From Pseudomonas sp. CBZ-4 (GTDB lineage: Bacteria > Pseudomonadota > Gammaproteobacteria > Pseudomonadales > Pseudomonadaceae), in assembly GCF_000346755.1 (NCBI RefSeq), contig NZ_ANNV01000171.1:1-62476 (forward strand): 62,476 bases of DNA, given 5' to 3'. The notes below the pieces were generated by a model that did no database searches, was not told where the DNA came from, and worked only from the letters and a program-made list of their open reading frames with translations. The position numbers and the translations under genes were made by a program. This document shows positions 25,128 through 38,442 of the stretch, piece after piece. Position 1 is the stretch's first letter; the number at the start of each line of letters is the position of its first letter.

Positions 25128-25835
25128 CTACCGCCGGTTAGCCCACCGCAACCGCAACCACTCCAAATCCTCCGGCCGGGTCACCTTGATATTGTCCGAG
25201 CGCCCTTCGATCAAACGGGGCGCCTGGCCGGACCATTCCATGGCCGAAGCCTCATCGGTAATCACTGCATCCGCCACCAAACTGTCAGCCAACGCACGGT
25301 GCAAGGCACCGAGGCGAAACATCTGCGGCGTGTACGCCTGCCAGATCAAACTGCGGTCAACGGTTTCCACCACCCGCCCGCGCTTGTCGACGCGCTTGAG
25401 CGTATCGCGGGCCGGCACGGCCAACAGGCCGCCGACGGGGTCATCCGCCAGTTCGATCAGCAACTTGTCGAGATCATCGCGGCTCAGGTTAGGTCGCGCC
25501 GCATCGTGCACCAGCACCCAATCATCATCACTGGCGCCCAGGGCATTCAATTGCAGCAACGCATTGAGCACCGAACCCGAGCGCTCCGCGCCACCGTCGG
25601 CACGCTGGATGCGCGGGTCGGCAGCACAGGCCAGGTTGGGCCAGTAGGGATCATCAGCAGCAAGACTGACCACCAGGCCCTTGAGCGCTGGGTGGTCGAG
25701 AAAACAGCCAAGGCTGTGTTCGAGAATGGTGCGCCCGCCCAGTTGCAGATATTGCTTGGGACGGTCCGCGGCCATACGGGCACCGACGCCCGCGGCAGGT
25801 ATCACGGCCCAGAAGGCCGGCAAACCAGTACTCAT
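25128..25835 (-). CDS. ispD: 2-C-methyl-D-erythritol 4-phosphate cytidylyltransferase
   Basis: The 235-residue MEP-pathway enzyme joins CTP and MEP. The glycine-rich nucleotide loop IPAAGVGARMAADRPKQY is at residues 13-30, and VLVHDAARP is conserved. Its start overlaps the ftsB stop (ATGA). The pathway partner ispF lies 3 kb away, separated by the formaldehyde genes. Confidence 0.96.
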   Translation of the reverse strand: MSTGLPAFWAVIPAAGVGARMAADRPKQYLQLGGRTILEHSLGCFLDHPALKGLVVSLAADDPYWPNLACAADPRIQRADGGAERSGSVLNALLQLNALGASDDDWVLVHDAARPNLSRDDLDKLLIELADDPVGGLLAVPARDTLKRVDKRGRVVETVDRSLIWQAYTPQMFRLGALHRALADSLVADAVITDEASAMEWSGQAPRLIEGRSDNIKVTRPEDLEWLRLRWANRR

Positions 25836-26110
25836 TGGGCCAACTGGTAGAGGGTCTCGCCCTCCTTGACCATGCCCAACTCATGACGAGCCCGCTCTTC
25901 AACGGTCTCCGTGCCTTTTTTCAGCTCAAGCACTTCGGCATCGAGGACGCGGTTGCGCTCCAGCAGGCGTTCGTTTTCGGCGTGCTGATCGGCAATTTGC
26001 TGGGTCAGGTCTTTTACCTGCGCAAAGCTGCCATTACCCACCCATAGGCGGTACTGCAGGCCAGCCAGCAACAAGAGCAAGACGAGGAACAACCAATTGG
26101 GACTGCGCAT
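25832..26110 (-). CDS. ftsB: Cell division protein FtsB
   Basis: This 92-residue bitopic protein has a short cytoplasmic start (MRSPNWLF), one membrane helix (residues 5-21), and a periplasmic coiled coil with heptads, then a GMVKEGETLYQL tail. It joins FtsL and FtsQ in the divisome. The ATG at 26110 is chosen because the membrane helix then begins near the N-terminus, as in orthologues. It is translationally coupled to ispD. Confidence 0.94.
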   Translation of the reverse strand: MRSPNWLFLVLLLLLAGLQYRLWVGNGSFAQVKDLTQQIADQHAENERLLERNRVLDAEVLELKKGTETVEERARHELGMVKEGETLYQLAQ

Positions 26111-26281
26111 CGAAATCCGGGTATCCAGTGAAAAAAGACAGCCATGCAAAACTTTTGCAGCAACTGATAGCACGAAGCCTGGAAGAACCAGGCTTGTGCT
26201 AGATAGCCATGAGATTAGCGTCGAAATCTACACTGTCGTGTTTTTTCCGACGCAATCCGCCGACTTTTTACCATTTACAGC

Positions 26282-27571
26282 TCAGCCGCGAAACTCATCA
26301 CGACCGTTGTACTTGGCTTTGCCAGCCAGTTGCTCTTCGATACGCAGCAATTGGTTGTACTTGGACACGCGATCGGAACGGCACAGGGAGCCGGTCTTGA
26401 TCTGGCCCGCCGAAGTGCCCACAGCCAGGTCGGCAATGGTCGAATCTTCGGTTTCGCCGGAGCGGTGGGAGATCACGGCGGTGTAGCCCGCAGCCTTGGC
26501 CATCTGGATGGCTTCCAGGGTTTCGGTCAGGGTGCCGATCTGGTTGAACTTGATCAGGATCGAGTTGGCGATCTTCTTGTCGATGCCTTCTTTCAGGATC
26601 TTGGTGTTGGTCACGAACAAGTCGTCGCCCACCAGCTGGATTTTCTCGCCGATCTTGTCGGTAAGGATTTTCCAACCGTCCCAGTCGGACTCGTCCAGGC
26701 CGTCTTCGATCGAGATGATCGGGTAGCGCTGGGTCAGGCCCTTCAGGTATTCGGCGAAACCTTCGGAGTTGAACACCTGGCCTTCGCCGGACAGGTTGTA
26801 CTTGCCGTCTTCGTAGAACTCGCTGGCCGCGCAGTCCAGGGCCAGGGTCACGTCGGTGCCCAGCTTGTAGCCAGCGTTGGCCACGGCTTCGGAGATCACT
26901 TTCAGTGCATCTTCGTTGGACGCCAGGTTCGGCGCGAAACCACCTTCGTCACCCACGGCAGTGCTCAGGCCACGGGCCTTCAGGACAGCCTTGAGGTGAT
27001 GGAAAATCTCGGTGCCCATGCGCAGGCCTTCGGAGAAGGACTTGGCGCCAACCGGCTGCACCATGAATTCCTGGATGTCGACGTTGTTATCGGCGTGCTC
27101 GCCACCGTTGATGATGTTCATCATCGGCACCGGCATCGAGTAGACACCCGGGGTGCCGTTCAGGTTGGCGATGTGGGCGTACAGCGGCAGGTCCTGGTCC
27201 TGGGCAGCAGCCTTGGCCGCAGCCAGGGATACGGCGAGGATGGCGTTGGCGCCCAGGCTACCTTTGTTTTCGGTGCCGTCGAGCTTGATCATCGCCAGAT
27301 CGAGGGCTTTCTGGTCAACCGGGTCTTTACCCAGCAGCAGGTCGCGGATCGGGCCGTTGATGTTGGCGACAGCCTTGAGTACACCTTTGCCCAGGTAACG
27401 GCTCTTGTCGCCATCACGCAGTTCCAGCGCTTCGCGCGAACCGGTAGACGCACCGGACGGCGCGCAGGCGCTGCCAGTGATGCCATTATCGAGAAGCACG
27501 TCGGCTTCGACGGTGGGGTTGCCACGGGAGTCGAGAACTTCACGACCTTTGATGTCGACGATTTTTGCCAT
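26282..27571 (-). CDS. eno: Enolase
   Basis: The 429-residue glycolytic enzyme converts 2-phosphoglycerate to phosphoenolpyruvate, and is also an RNA degradosome component in gammaproteobacteria. It has N-terminal MAKIVDIKGREVLDSRG, the metal-site SIEDGLDESDW and the signature ILIKFNQIGTLTET with the SHRSGETED loop. The ATG at 27571 is fixed by homology; an in-frame extension upstream is not conserved. Confidence 0.98.
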   Translation of the reverse strand: MAKIVDIKGREVLDSRGNPTVEADVLLDNGITGSACAPSGASTGSREALELRDGDKSRYLGKGVLKAVANINGPIRDLLLGKDPVDQKALDLAMIKLDGTENKGSLGANAILAVSLAAAKAAAQDQDLPLYAHIANLNGTPGVYSMPVPMMNIINGGEHADNNVDIQEFMVQPVGAKSFSEGLRMGTEIFHHLKAVLKARGLSTAVGDEGGFAPNLASNEDALKVISEAVANAGYKLGTDVTLALDCAASEFYEDGKYNLSGEGQVFNSEGFAEYLKGLTQRYPIISIEDGLDESDWDGWKILTDKIGEKIQLVGDDLFVTNTKILKEGIDKKIANSILIKFNQIGTLTETLEAIQMAKAAGYTAVISHRSGETEDSTIADLAVGTSAGQIKTGSLCRSDRVSKYNQLLRIEEQLAGKAKYNGRDEFRG

Positions 27572-27671
27572 TGTTGTAAACACTCCAAAGTTGACGAAAA
27601 CGACGCAGCTGAAGGAAAACTTTTGACCGACCGCAAGGGTGGAACAACGGGGCAGGCTTGCAGGCGACAAG

Positions 27672-27693
27672 GCTCAGGCCCGGGGGCCTGAGC
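27672..27693 (-). terminator. Palindromic hairpin between kdsA and eno
   Basis: The palindrome GCTCAGGCCC / GGGCCTGAGC is separated by only two bases. There is no clear U-tract, so it may be only a weak terminator or processing site between kdsA and eno. Confidence 0.35.
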
Positions 27694-27728
27694 ATTTAGC
27701 GTGGGATACTTTACCGGAGAAACGCGGC

Positions 27729-28574
27729 TTACGCGGTCTCTACCGTCGGAAAACTCTTGACCAGTTCGTCCAACTGCTTGAGCTGGGCCAGGAACGGCTC
27801 CAGCTTGTCCAGGCGCAGGGCACAGGGGCCGTCGCACTTGGCGTTGTCCGGGTCCGGGTGGGCTTCGAGGAACAGGCCCGCCAGGGACTGGCTGATGCCG
27901 GCCTTGGCCAGGTCCAGCACCTGGGCACGGCGCCCGCCAGCGGAATCGGCGCGACCACCGGGCATTTGCAGCGCGTGGGTCACGTCGAAGAACACCGGGT
28001 ATTCGAACTGTTTCATGATGCCGAAACCGAGCATGTCCACCACGAGGTTGTTGTAGCCGAAGCTCGAACCACGCTCGCAGAGGATCAACTGGTCGTTACC
28101 CGCTTCCACGCACTTGTTCAGGATGTGCTTCATCTCCTGGGGTGCGAGGAACTGGGCTTTCTTGATATTGATCACAGCGCCGGTCTTGGCCATCGCGACG
28201 ACCAGGTCGGTCTGGCGCGACAGGAAGGCCGGCAACTGGATGATGTCGCACACCTCGGCGACCACGGCAGCCTGTTCAGGCTCGTGGACGTCGGTGATGA
28301 TCGGCACGCCGAAGGCTTGCTTGATGTCCTGGAAGATCCGCATGCCTTCTTCAAGGCCCGGGCCGCGATAGGAGGTCACGGACGAACGGTTGGCCTTGTC
28401 GAAGCTGGCCTTGAACACGTAAGGGATACCGAGTTTCTCGGTGACCTTGACGTACTCTTCACAGACCTGCATCGCCATGTCGCGGCTTTCCAGCACGTTC
28501 ATGCCGCCGAACAGCACCATGGGCTTGTCGTTGGCAATCTCGATGTCGCCGACGCGAATGATCTTCTGGGCCAT
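27729..28574 (-). CDS. kdsA: 3-deoxy-8-phosphooctulonate synthase (KDO-8-P synthase)
   Basis: The 281-residue TIM-barrel enzyme condenses phosphoenolpyruvate with arabinose 5-phosphate in synthesis of KDO, the sugar linking lipid A to the LPS core. It starts MAQKIIRVGDIEIAND with GGMNVLES and FKASFDKANRSS substrate segments. It begins five bases after the pyrG stop, so it is cotranscribed. PEP comes from enolase, encoded next. Confidence 0.97.
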   Translation of the reverse strand: MAQKIIRVGDIEIANDKPMVLFGGMNVLESRDMAMQVCEEYVKVTEKLGIPYVFKASFDKANRSSVTSYRGPGLEEGMRIFQDIKQAFGVPIITDVHEPEQAAVVAEVCDIIQLPAFLSRQTDLVVAMAKTGAVINIKKAQFLAPQEMKHILNKCVEAGNDQLILCERGSSFGYNNLVVDMLGFGIMKQFEYPVFFDVTHALQMPGGRADSAGGRRAQVLDLAKAGISQSLAGLFLEAHPDPDNAKCDGPCALRLDKLEPFLAQLKQLDELVKSFPTVETA

Positions 28575-28579
28575 CAGGG

Positions 28580-30211
28580 TTACGCCTTCTTCTGGTGTTG
28601 CGTCAGTGCGGCCTTGACGAAACCGCTGAACAACGGGTGACCGTCGCGCGGCGTCGAGGTGAACTCCGGGTGGAACTGGCAAGCGACGAACCATGGATGA
28701 TCCGGTGCTTCAACCACTTCAACCAAGGCGCCATCACCGGAGCGACCGGAGATTTTCAGGCCAGCCTCTTTGATTTGCGGCAGCAGGTTGTTGTTCACTT
28801 CGTAGCGGTGACGGTGACGCTCGACGATCACGTCCTTGCCGTAGCAATCGTGAACCAGCGAGCCCGGCTCCAGCAGGCAGTCTTGCGCGCCAAGGCGCAT
28901 GGTGCCGCCCAGGTCGGAGGCTTCGGTACGGGTCTCGACCGCGCCGGTGGCATCTTCCCACTCGGTGATCAGGCCCACGACCGGGTGGCCGCTCTTGCTG
29001 TCGAACTCGGTGGAGTTGGCGTCTTTCCAGCCCAGCACGTTACGGGCGAACTCGATAACGGCCACTTGCATGCCCAGGCAGATACCCAGGTATGGCACCT
29101 TGTTCTCACGAGCGTACTGCACCGCGGTGATCTTGCCTTCCACGCCACGCAGGCCGAAACCGCCAGGCACGAGGATCGCGTCCACACCTTCGAGCAAGGC
29201 AGTGCCCTGGTTCTCGATGTCTTCGGAGTCGATGTAGCGCAGGTTGACCTTGGTACGGTTGCTGATACCGGCGTGGCTCATCGCTTCGATCAGCGACTTG
29301 TATGCGTCCAGCAGCTCCATGTACTTGCCGACCATGGCGATGGTGACTTCGTGCTCAGGGTTGAGCTTGGCGTCCACCACGGCTTCCCACTCGGACAGGT
29401 CCGCGCCGTTGCATTGCAGGCCGAAACGCTCGACCACAAAATCGTCCAGGCCTTGCGAATGCAGGATGCCCGGGATCTTGTAGATGGTGTCGGCGTCTTC
29501 CAGCGCGATCACCGCACGTTCTTCAACGTTGGTGAACTGCGCGATCTTGCGACGCGAGGAAATGTCGATCGGGTGATCGGAGCGGCACACCAGCACGTCC
29601 GGCTGCAGGCCGATGGAACGCAGTTCCTTGACCGAGTGCTGGGTAGGCTTGGTTTTGGTTTCGCCGGCGGTGGCGATGTACGGGACCAGGGTCAGGTGCA
29701 TCAGCATCGCGCGCTTGGCGCCGACTTCGAAACGCAACTGGCGGATGGCTTCGAGGAACGGTTGGGATTCGATGTCACCCACGGTGCCACCGATCTCGAC
29801 CATCGCCACGTCGGCATCGCCTGCACCCTTGATGATGCGGCGCTTGATTTCGTCGGTGATGTGCGGGATCACCTGGATGGTTGCACCCAGGTAGTCACCA
29901 CGGCGCTCCTTGCGCAGCACGTGCTCGTAGACACGGCCGGTGGTGAAGTTGTTGTTCTGGGTCATGGTCGTGCGGATGAACCGCTCGTAGTGGCCCAGGT
30001 CCAGGTCGGTCTCGGCGCCGTCGTGGGTGACGAACACTTCACCGTGCTGGAACGGGCTCATGGTGCCCGGGTCAACGTTGATGTACGGGTCCAGCTTGAG
30101 CATGGTGACCTTAAGTCCCCGCGCCTCCAGGATGGCCGCCAATGAAGCCGATGCGATGCCTTTCCCCAATGAAGAAACAACACCGCCCGTGACGAATATG
30201 TAGCGCGTCAT
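28580..30211 (-). CDS. pyrG: CTP synthase
   Basis: The 543-residue enzyme aminates UTP to CTP using glutamine. The N-terminal synthase domain begins MTRYIFVTGGVVSSLGKG, and the C-terminal class I glutamine amidotransferase has the nucleophile in GICLGMQ and the late His/Glu dyad in CQFHPEF. The 273-base gap upstream, after tilS, should contain its promoter; I could not define one and see no gene there. Confidence 0.98.
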   Translation of the reverse strand: MTRYIFVTGGVVSSLGKGIASASLAAILEARGLKVTMLKLDPYINVDPGTMSPFQHGEVFVTHDGAETDLDLGHYERFIRTTMTQNNNFTTGRVYEHVLRKERRGDYLGATIQVIPHITDEIKRRIIKGAGDADVAMVEIGGTVGDIESQPFLEAIRQLRFEVGAKRAMLMHLTLVPYIATAGETKTKPTQHSVKELRSIGLQPDVLVCRSDHPIDISSRRKIAQFTNVEERAVIALEDADTIYKIPGILHSQGLDDFVVERFGLQCNGADLSEWEAVVDAKLNPEHEVTIAMVGKYMELLDAYKSLIEAMSHAGISNRTKVNLRYIDSEDIENQGTALLEGVDAILVPGGFGLRGVEGKITAVQYARENKVPYLGICLGMQVAVIEFARNVLGWKDANSTEFDSKSGHPVVGLITEWEDATGAVETRTEASDLGGTMRLGAQDCLLEPGSLVHDCYGKDVIVERHRHRYEVNNNLLPQIKEAGLKISGRSGDGALVEVVEAPDHPWFVACQFHPEFTSTPRDGHPLFSGFVKAALTQHQKKA

Positions 30212-30484
30212 GAAAAACCCTAGAAGTCTGCGTTAAAGCGGTCCGAGCCGCCGGGGAAAGCGAAGAGAGGCCGAAGCCCCCGATCACCTGCATTAATCAC
30301 AGTGCACCTTTCAAAAAAACCGCCGCGTGGTGACAGACCAGCAATGAAACACCGGTACGTTGATCGCTACACATTTTTTGGAATCGCCCAGCAAAGACTG
30401 CTTGGTAATCGGCAACTGCTGCGATTCAGGCGAATCCACAGAAGTTGTATCAAGAAGGGAGCGTAGTCTACCGGAAAGGCTCTA

Positions 30485-31798
30485 TCAGCTCAAACCTTGA
30501 TCGCACGTCTGTGGCATCCAATGTAATTGCCAGTCGCCCGTCGCGTCGGGCCATAGCCCAGCGAGGCTTGGGACCGCCAGCAATTGCGCGCCCTGATACA
30601 GCAGCGGCAATCTGCCACGCATGAAGCGCGGCAAGCCACCTTCATTCAGCAGGCGCTTCAAGTCACGCCGGCCTCGGCCGGGGACTTCGACGATTTCGCC
30701 GCCTTGACGATAGCGGATCTCCAGCGGGCCTTCGGGTGGCTTGCCGACAAATTCCAATCGGCCATTGCCGGTTAACTCTAGTGGGTTTTGCGGCTGGGGC
30801 CAGCTCACCGGTGCGTCGGAAAAATCCGACCAAGCGGCAGGCACCCACCAGATGCGCTCGGCGCAACGGTGCAGTTCGCCGTCGGCAAGGCGCCACAGCG
30901 GCTGCGCGTCAGGCTTGGCATCACGCAGGGAATACCAGCTGGCCCAGTGGTCGCTGTCGGGTAGACGGGTCAGCGGGGTCAGCCAGTGACGCAAGGCGTT
31001 GCGCTGGCGGGCGTCGGAAAGCTCGCGCAGTGGTGCAAGCGCCAACGACGGCAGTGGAAGCCAAGGAAACGACGACGGCTGATCGGCGGCATGCAGGTCC
31101 ATCTGCGCCAGCTCATCGAGCAGACCTTGGGCTTCACTCAGCTGCTCGGCGGTACGTGCGAAGCTGCTGACAGCTTGCGGCCAGCGCTCCGTCAGCAGCG
31201 GGAATACCCGGTGGCGCAGGTAGTTGCGTGCAAACCGAGGGTCGGCGTTGGACGGATCTTCAATCCACGCGAGTTGATGTTCGTGGGCATAGGCTTGCAG
31301 CTCAGCACGCGAGACATCCAGCAGCGGTCGCACCAGATGCCCCCCTGCCAAGTCGCGATGCAAAGGCATCGCCGCCAACCCTCGCACCCCTGCCCCACGC
31401 AGCAGGCGAAACAGCAAGGTCTCGGCCTGATCGTCGCGATGCTGGCCGGTCAGCAACACCTCACCGGCCCCAAGCACCTCGGCAAACGCCTGGTAGCGCG
31501 CCTCACGGGCGGCACGCTCAAGGCTGGCGCCGGGCTGGACCTGTACGCGCATAACGCGCAGGGGCACGCCCAGGCGGTCGCAGATCGATTGGCAGTGGCT
31601 GGGCCAGGCATCGGCGGCGGCTTGCAGGCCGTGGTGGACATGGATGGCGTTGAGACGCGGCAGCTGTTCGGTGCTGGCCAGGAGGTGCAGCAGCACAGTG
31701 GAATCAAGACCGCCGGAGAAAGCGATGTGCCAGGCCGGGGCGTTGCGCCAGGGGGCCAGGGTTTGCAGGAGTTTGGCGTGCAAAGTTGTTTTCATCAC
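30485..31798 (-). CDS. tilS: tRNA(Ile)-lysidine synthase
   Basis: The 437-residue N-type ATP pyrophosphatase has the P-loop SGGLDS at residues 28-33 and modifies C34 of the CAU-anticodon tRNA(Ile) so that it reads AUA. The C-terminal region matches the TilS substrate-binding domain. A REP separates it from accA upstream. Starts at 31798 or 31795 (two successive ATG codons) are equivalent. Confidence 0.96.
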   Translation of the reverse strand: MMKTTLHAKLLQTLAPWRNAPAWHIAFSGGLDSTVLLHLLASTEQLPRLNAIHVHHGLQAAADAWPSHCQSICDRLGVPLRVMRVQVQPGASLERAAREARYQAFAEVLGAGEVLLTGQHRDDQAETLLFRLLRGAGVRGLAAMPLHRDLAGGHLVRPLLDVSRAELQAYAHEHQLAWIEDPSNADPRFARNYLRHRVFPLLTERWPQAVSSFARTAEQLSEAQGLLDELAQMDLHAADQPSSFPWLPLPSLALAPLRELSDARQRNALRHWLTPLTRLPDSDHWASWYSLRDAKPDAQPLWRLADGELHRCAERIWWVPAAWSDFSDAPVSWPQPQNPLELTGNGRLEFVGKPPEGPLEIRYRQGGEIVEVPGRGRRDLKRLLNEGGLPRFMRGRLPLLYQGAQLLAVPSLAGLWPDATGDWQLHWMPQTCDQGLS

Positions 31799-31849
31799 AC
31801 ATCATCGCCGCAAAGCTGGAATACATTGGCCAAGCATACACAAAACAAA

Positions 31850-31970
31850 TGTGGGAGCTGGCTTGTGTGGGAGCTGGCTTGCCTGCGATAGCATCAACTC
31901 GGTTCGACAGAACACCGAGTTGTCTGCATCGCGGGCAAGCCCGGCTCCCACACAAGCCAGCTCCCACATT
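31850..31970. repeat. Nested REP palindrome between accA and tilS
   Basis: A complete inner REP pair is bracketed by symmetric extra half-arms: GTGGGAGCTGGCTTGT on the left and ACAAGCCAGCTCCCAC on the right. The spacer forms CAACTCGGT / ACCGAGTTG. It lies between two genes of the same strand. Confidence 0.9.
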
Positions 31971-31986
31971 GAGTGTTGCAGTGGTC

Positions 31987-32934
31987 TTAGAGACCGTAGC
32001 TCATCAGACGCTCGTAACGGCGCTTGAGCAGCGCTTCGTTATCCAGCTTCTTGAGCATCGCCAGTTGCGAGCCCAGTTCTGCACGGATGGTCGCAGCAGC
32101 AGCCGCCGGGTCGCGGTGAGCGCCGCCCAGTGGCTCGGCGATCACTTTGTCGACGATACCCAGGCCCTTGAGGCGATCGGCGGTGATGCCCATGGCTTCG
32201 GCAGCGTCCGGCGCCTTTTCTGCGGTTTTCCACAGGATCGAGGCGCAACCTTCCGGCGAGATCACCGCGTAGGTCGAGTATTGCAGCATGTTCAACTGGT
32301 CGCACACGCCGATGGCCAATGCGCCGCCGGAACCACCTTCGCCAATCACGGTGGCGATGATCGGGGTTTTCAGGCGGGACATCACGCGCAGGTTCCAGGC
32401 GATGGCTTCGCTCTGGTTGCGCTCTTCAGCGTCGATACCTGGGTAGGCACCCGGGGTGTCGATGAAGGTCAGGATCGGCATCTTGAAGCGTTCGGCCATT
32501 TCCATCAGGCGGCAGGCCTTGCGGTAGCCTTCCGGGCGCGGCATGCCGAAGTTGCGGCGGACTTTCTCGCGCACTTCACGGCCTTTCTGGTGGCCGATGA
32601 CCATCACCGGCTGGTCATCCAGGCGAGCGATACCGCCCACGATGGCCGCGTCGTCGGAGAAGTGGCGGTCGCCATGCAGCTCGTCGAATTCGGTGAAGAT
32701 GTGCTGAATGTAGTCCAGGGTGTACGGGCGACGCGGGTGGCGAGCCAGGCGCGCGATCTGCCAGCTGGTCAGCTTGCCGAAGATGTCTTCGGTCAGGGTG
32801 CTGCTCTTGTCCTGCAGGCGAGCGATCTCATCGCCGATATTCAGCGAATTGTCATTGCCGACCAGGCGCAGTTCTTCAATCTTGGCTTGCAGGTCAGCGA
32901 TCGGCTGTTCGAAATCAAGAAAATTCGGGTTCAT
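31987..32934 (-). CDS. accA: Acetyl-CoA carboxylase carboxyltransferase subunit alpha
   Basis: The 315-residue subunit forms the carboxyltransferase with AccD and makes malonyl-CoA for fatty-acid synthesis. It begins MNPNFLDFEQPIADLQ and has the crotonase-like core (GEGGSGGALAIG, MLQYSTYAVISPEG). The ATG at 32934 is set by homology. It is downstream of dnaE in the essential minus-strand run. Confidence 0.97.
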   Translation of the reverse strand: MNPNFLDFEQPIADLQAKIEELRLVGNDNSLNIGDEIARLQDKSSTLTEDIFGKLTSWQIARLARHPRRPYTLDYIQHIFTEFDELHGDRHFSDDAAIVGGIARLDDQPVMVIGHQKGREVREKVRRNFGMPRPEGYRKACRLMEMAERFKMPILTFIDTPGAYPGIDAEERNQSEAIAWNLRVMSRLKTPIIATVIGEGGSGGALAIGVCDQLNMLQYSTYAVISPEGCASILWKTAEKAPDAAEAMGITADRLKGLGIVDKVIAEPLGGAHRDPAAAAATIRAELGSQLAMLKKLDNEALLKRRYERLMSYGL

Positions 32935-33072
32935 AAGCGTCCGTCTTGGGTCGACGGCCAAGGAGTGCCTGGCCAGCCGGTGGTCTATTCGCGCCCTACC
33001 TTAAGGGAGAGGCGCGTTTAGGTCGAGATTAAATGTTCAGTCGAGATCAGGCTAATTACTGCCACCTGGCCA

Positions 33073-36594
<3,522 letters not shown>

Positions 36595-36613
36595 AGTGAT
36601 CCTGTCTAGAAAC

Positions 36614-36650
36614 TTAGAAACAACAAGGCCCGGGATTGTACCGGGCCTTG
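36614..36650 (-). terminator. Terminator-like hairpin between rnhB and dnaE
   Basis: A perfect 10-bp stem (CAAGGCCCGG / CCGGGCCTTG) with a seven-base loop is followed on the minus strand by TTGTTTC. It lies 22 bases after the rnhB stop. Confidence 0.6.
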
Positions 36651-36671
36651 AGCAAAACATCAGCCTCGCGA

Positions 36672-37304
36672 CTACAGCTCGGCGAGACCTTCCCGCGCCT
36701 CATAAGCCAGGCGAACCGGGGCGAACGAGCGGCGATGGATTGGCGTTGGGCCGAGGCGCGCCAAGGCTTCCAGATGAACGGGCGTCGGGTAGCCCTTATG
36801 GCCACCAATGCCGTAGCCGGGATAGATCAGCTCGAAGGCGGCCATTTCACGGTCGCGGCTGACTTTGGCGAGGATCGACGCCGCGGCAATCGCCGGCACC
36901 TTGCTATCACCCTTGACCACCGCTTCAGACGGCATCGCCAGTTTGGGGCAGCGGTTGCCGTCGATCATCGCCATTTTCGGGGTGATGTGCAGGCCTTCGA
37001 CCGCGCGCTGCATGGCGAGCATGGTGGCGTGGAGGATGTTCAATTCGTCGATTTCTTCGACTTCGGCCCGGGCGATGTGCCAGCTCAGGGCCTTTTCACA
37101 GATCTCATCGAAGAGTTTTTCGCGGCGGGCTTCGGTGAGTTTTTTCGAGTCATTGAGGCCAAGGATCGGGCGGTTCGGATCAAGGATCACCGCCGCCGTG
37201 ACCACTGCACCGCACAGCGGGCCGCGACCCACTTCATCCACACCGGCCACCAGTTCGTGGGCTTCGGCAACCAGGCTGAAGTCCAGGCCCATTTGCGTCG
37301 TCAT
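36672..37304 (-). CDS. rnhB: Ribonuclease HII
   Basis: The 210-residue enzyme removes ribonucleotides and RNA primers from DNA-RNA hybrids. Conserved acidic motif VAGVDEVGRGPLCG and LNDSKKL are present. The start overlaps the lpxB stop by four bases (ATGA). Confidence 0.96.
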   Translation of the reverse strand: MTTQMGLDFSLVAEAHELVAGVDEVGRGPLCGAVVTAAVILDPNRPILGLNDSKKLTEARREKLFDEICEKALSWHIARAEVEEIDELNILHATMLAMQRAVEGLHITPKMAMIDGNRCPKLAMPSEAVVKGDSKVPAIAAASILAKVSRDREMAAFELIYPGYGIGGHKGYPTPVHLEALARLGPTPIHRRSFAPVRLAYEAREGLAEL

Positions 37305-38440
37305 ACTGTTTCCTGTTTTTGCCCGATCAAGGTCAGCACGGCATCCGCCGCCTGGTTCGATGCATCACGGCGCAAGACGCGATGAATGGCATCAAAACCA
37401 CGGGTCTGCTCTTCGCCGCCGTCGATCAGGGGTAATACGGTTTGCGCCAGGGCTTCGGGCGTTGCAGCGTCCTGCAACAACTCCGGCACCAACAGGCGCT
37501 GGGCCAGCAGGTTGGGCAAGGAGATGTAGGGACTTTTGACCATGCGCTTGAGAATCCAGAACGTCAGCGGCGCCAGGCGATAGGCCACGACCATCGGACG
37601 CTTGTACAGCAGCGCTTCCAGGGTCGCGGTGCCCGAGGCGATCAACACGGCATCACAGGCCGCCAGGGCCAGGTGTGATTGGCCGTCGAGCAGGGTCAAC
37701 GGCAAAGTGCGACCTTCAAGCAAGGTTTCGATTTGCGCGCGACGTTGCGGGCTGGCGCACGGCAGTACGAAACGGACGCCCGGCTTCAAGGCCATCAGCC
37801 GTTCGGCGGCATCGAAAAACAATGCGCCCAAACGGCCGACTTCGCCACCGCGACTGCCCGGCATCAGCGCCACCAGCGGACCGTCGGGCAAGCCCAATTC
37901 AGCACGGGCCGCCGCGCGATCGGCTTGCAACGGAATGGCATCGGCCAGGGTGTGGCCGACAAAGCGCACCGGCACACCCTTCTCTTCGTAAAACTTCGCC
38001 TCGAACGGCAGCAGGGTCAGCATCAGGTCGCAGCCTTCGCGGATCTTCAGCACACGCTTCTGCCGCCACGCCCACACGGACGGGCTGACGTAGTGCACGG
38101 TCTTGATCCCGGCCTGACGCAACTTGAGTTCGATATTGAGGGTGAAGTCCGGCGCGTCGATACCGATAAAGACGTCGGGCTTTTCTTCGATGAGGGTCTG
38201 GATCAGCAGCTTGCGCCGAGCCAGCAGCTCGCGCAGACGGCCCAGTACCTCCACCAGGCCCATGACCGACAAGCGTTCCATGGGAAAGTAGGACGTGAGG
38301 CCTTCGGCCTGCATCAGCGGGCCACCCACGCCGATAAATTCAACCGCAGGATGCTGGGCCTTGAGGGCCCGCATCAGGCCTGCGCCCAGAATGTCGCCGG
38401 AAGCTTCACCGGCCACCAGCGCAATACGCAGATTGGCCAT
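37301..38440 (-). CDS. lpxB: Lipid-A-disaccharide synthase
   Basis: The 379-residue family 19 glycosyltransferase joins UDP-diacylglucosamine and lipid X to form the lipid A disaccharide at the inner membrane. It has the N-terminal VAGEASGDILGAGLM loop and the later MPGSRGGEVGRL and SGTATLEA segments. It lies two bases after lpxA and overlaps rnhB. Confidence 0.97.
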   Translation of the reverse strand: MANLRIALVAGEASGDILGAGLMRALKAQHPAVEFIGVGGPLMQAEGLTSYFPMERLSVMGLVEVLGRLRELLARRKLLIQTLIEEKPDVFIGIDAPDFTLNIELKLRQAGIKTVHYVSPSVWAWRQKRVLKIREGCDLMLTLLPFEAKFYEEKGVPVRFVGHTLADAIPLQADRAAARAELGLPDGPLVALMPGSRGGEVGRLGALFFDAAERLMALKPGVRFVLPCASPQRRAQIETLLEGRTLPLTLLDGQSHLALAACDAVLIASGTATLEALLYKRPMVVAYRLAPLTFWILKRMVKSPYISLPNLLAQRLLVPELLQDAATPEALAQTVLPLIDGGEEQTRGFDAIHRVLRRDASNQAADAVLTLIGQKQETV

Positions 38441-38442
38441 GA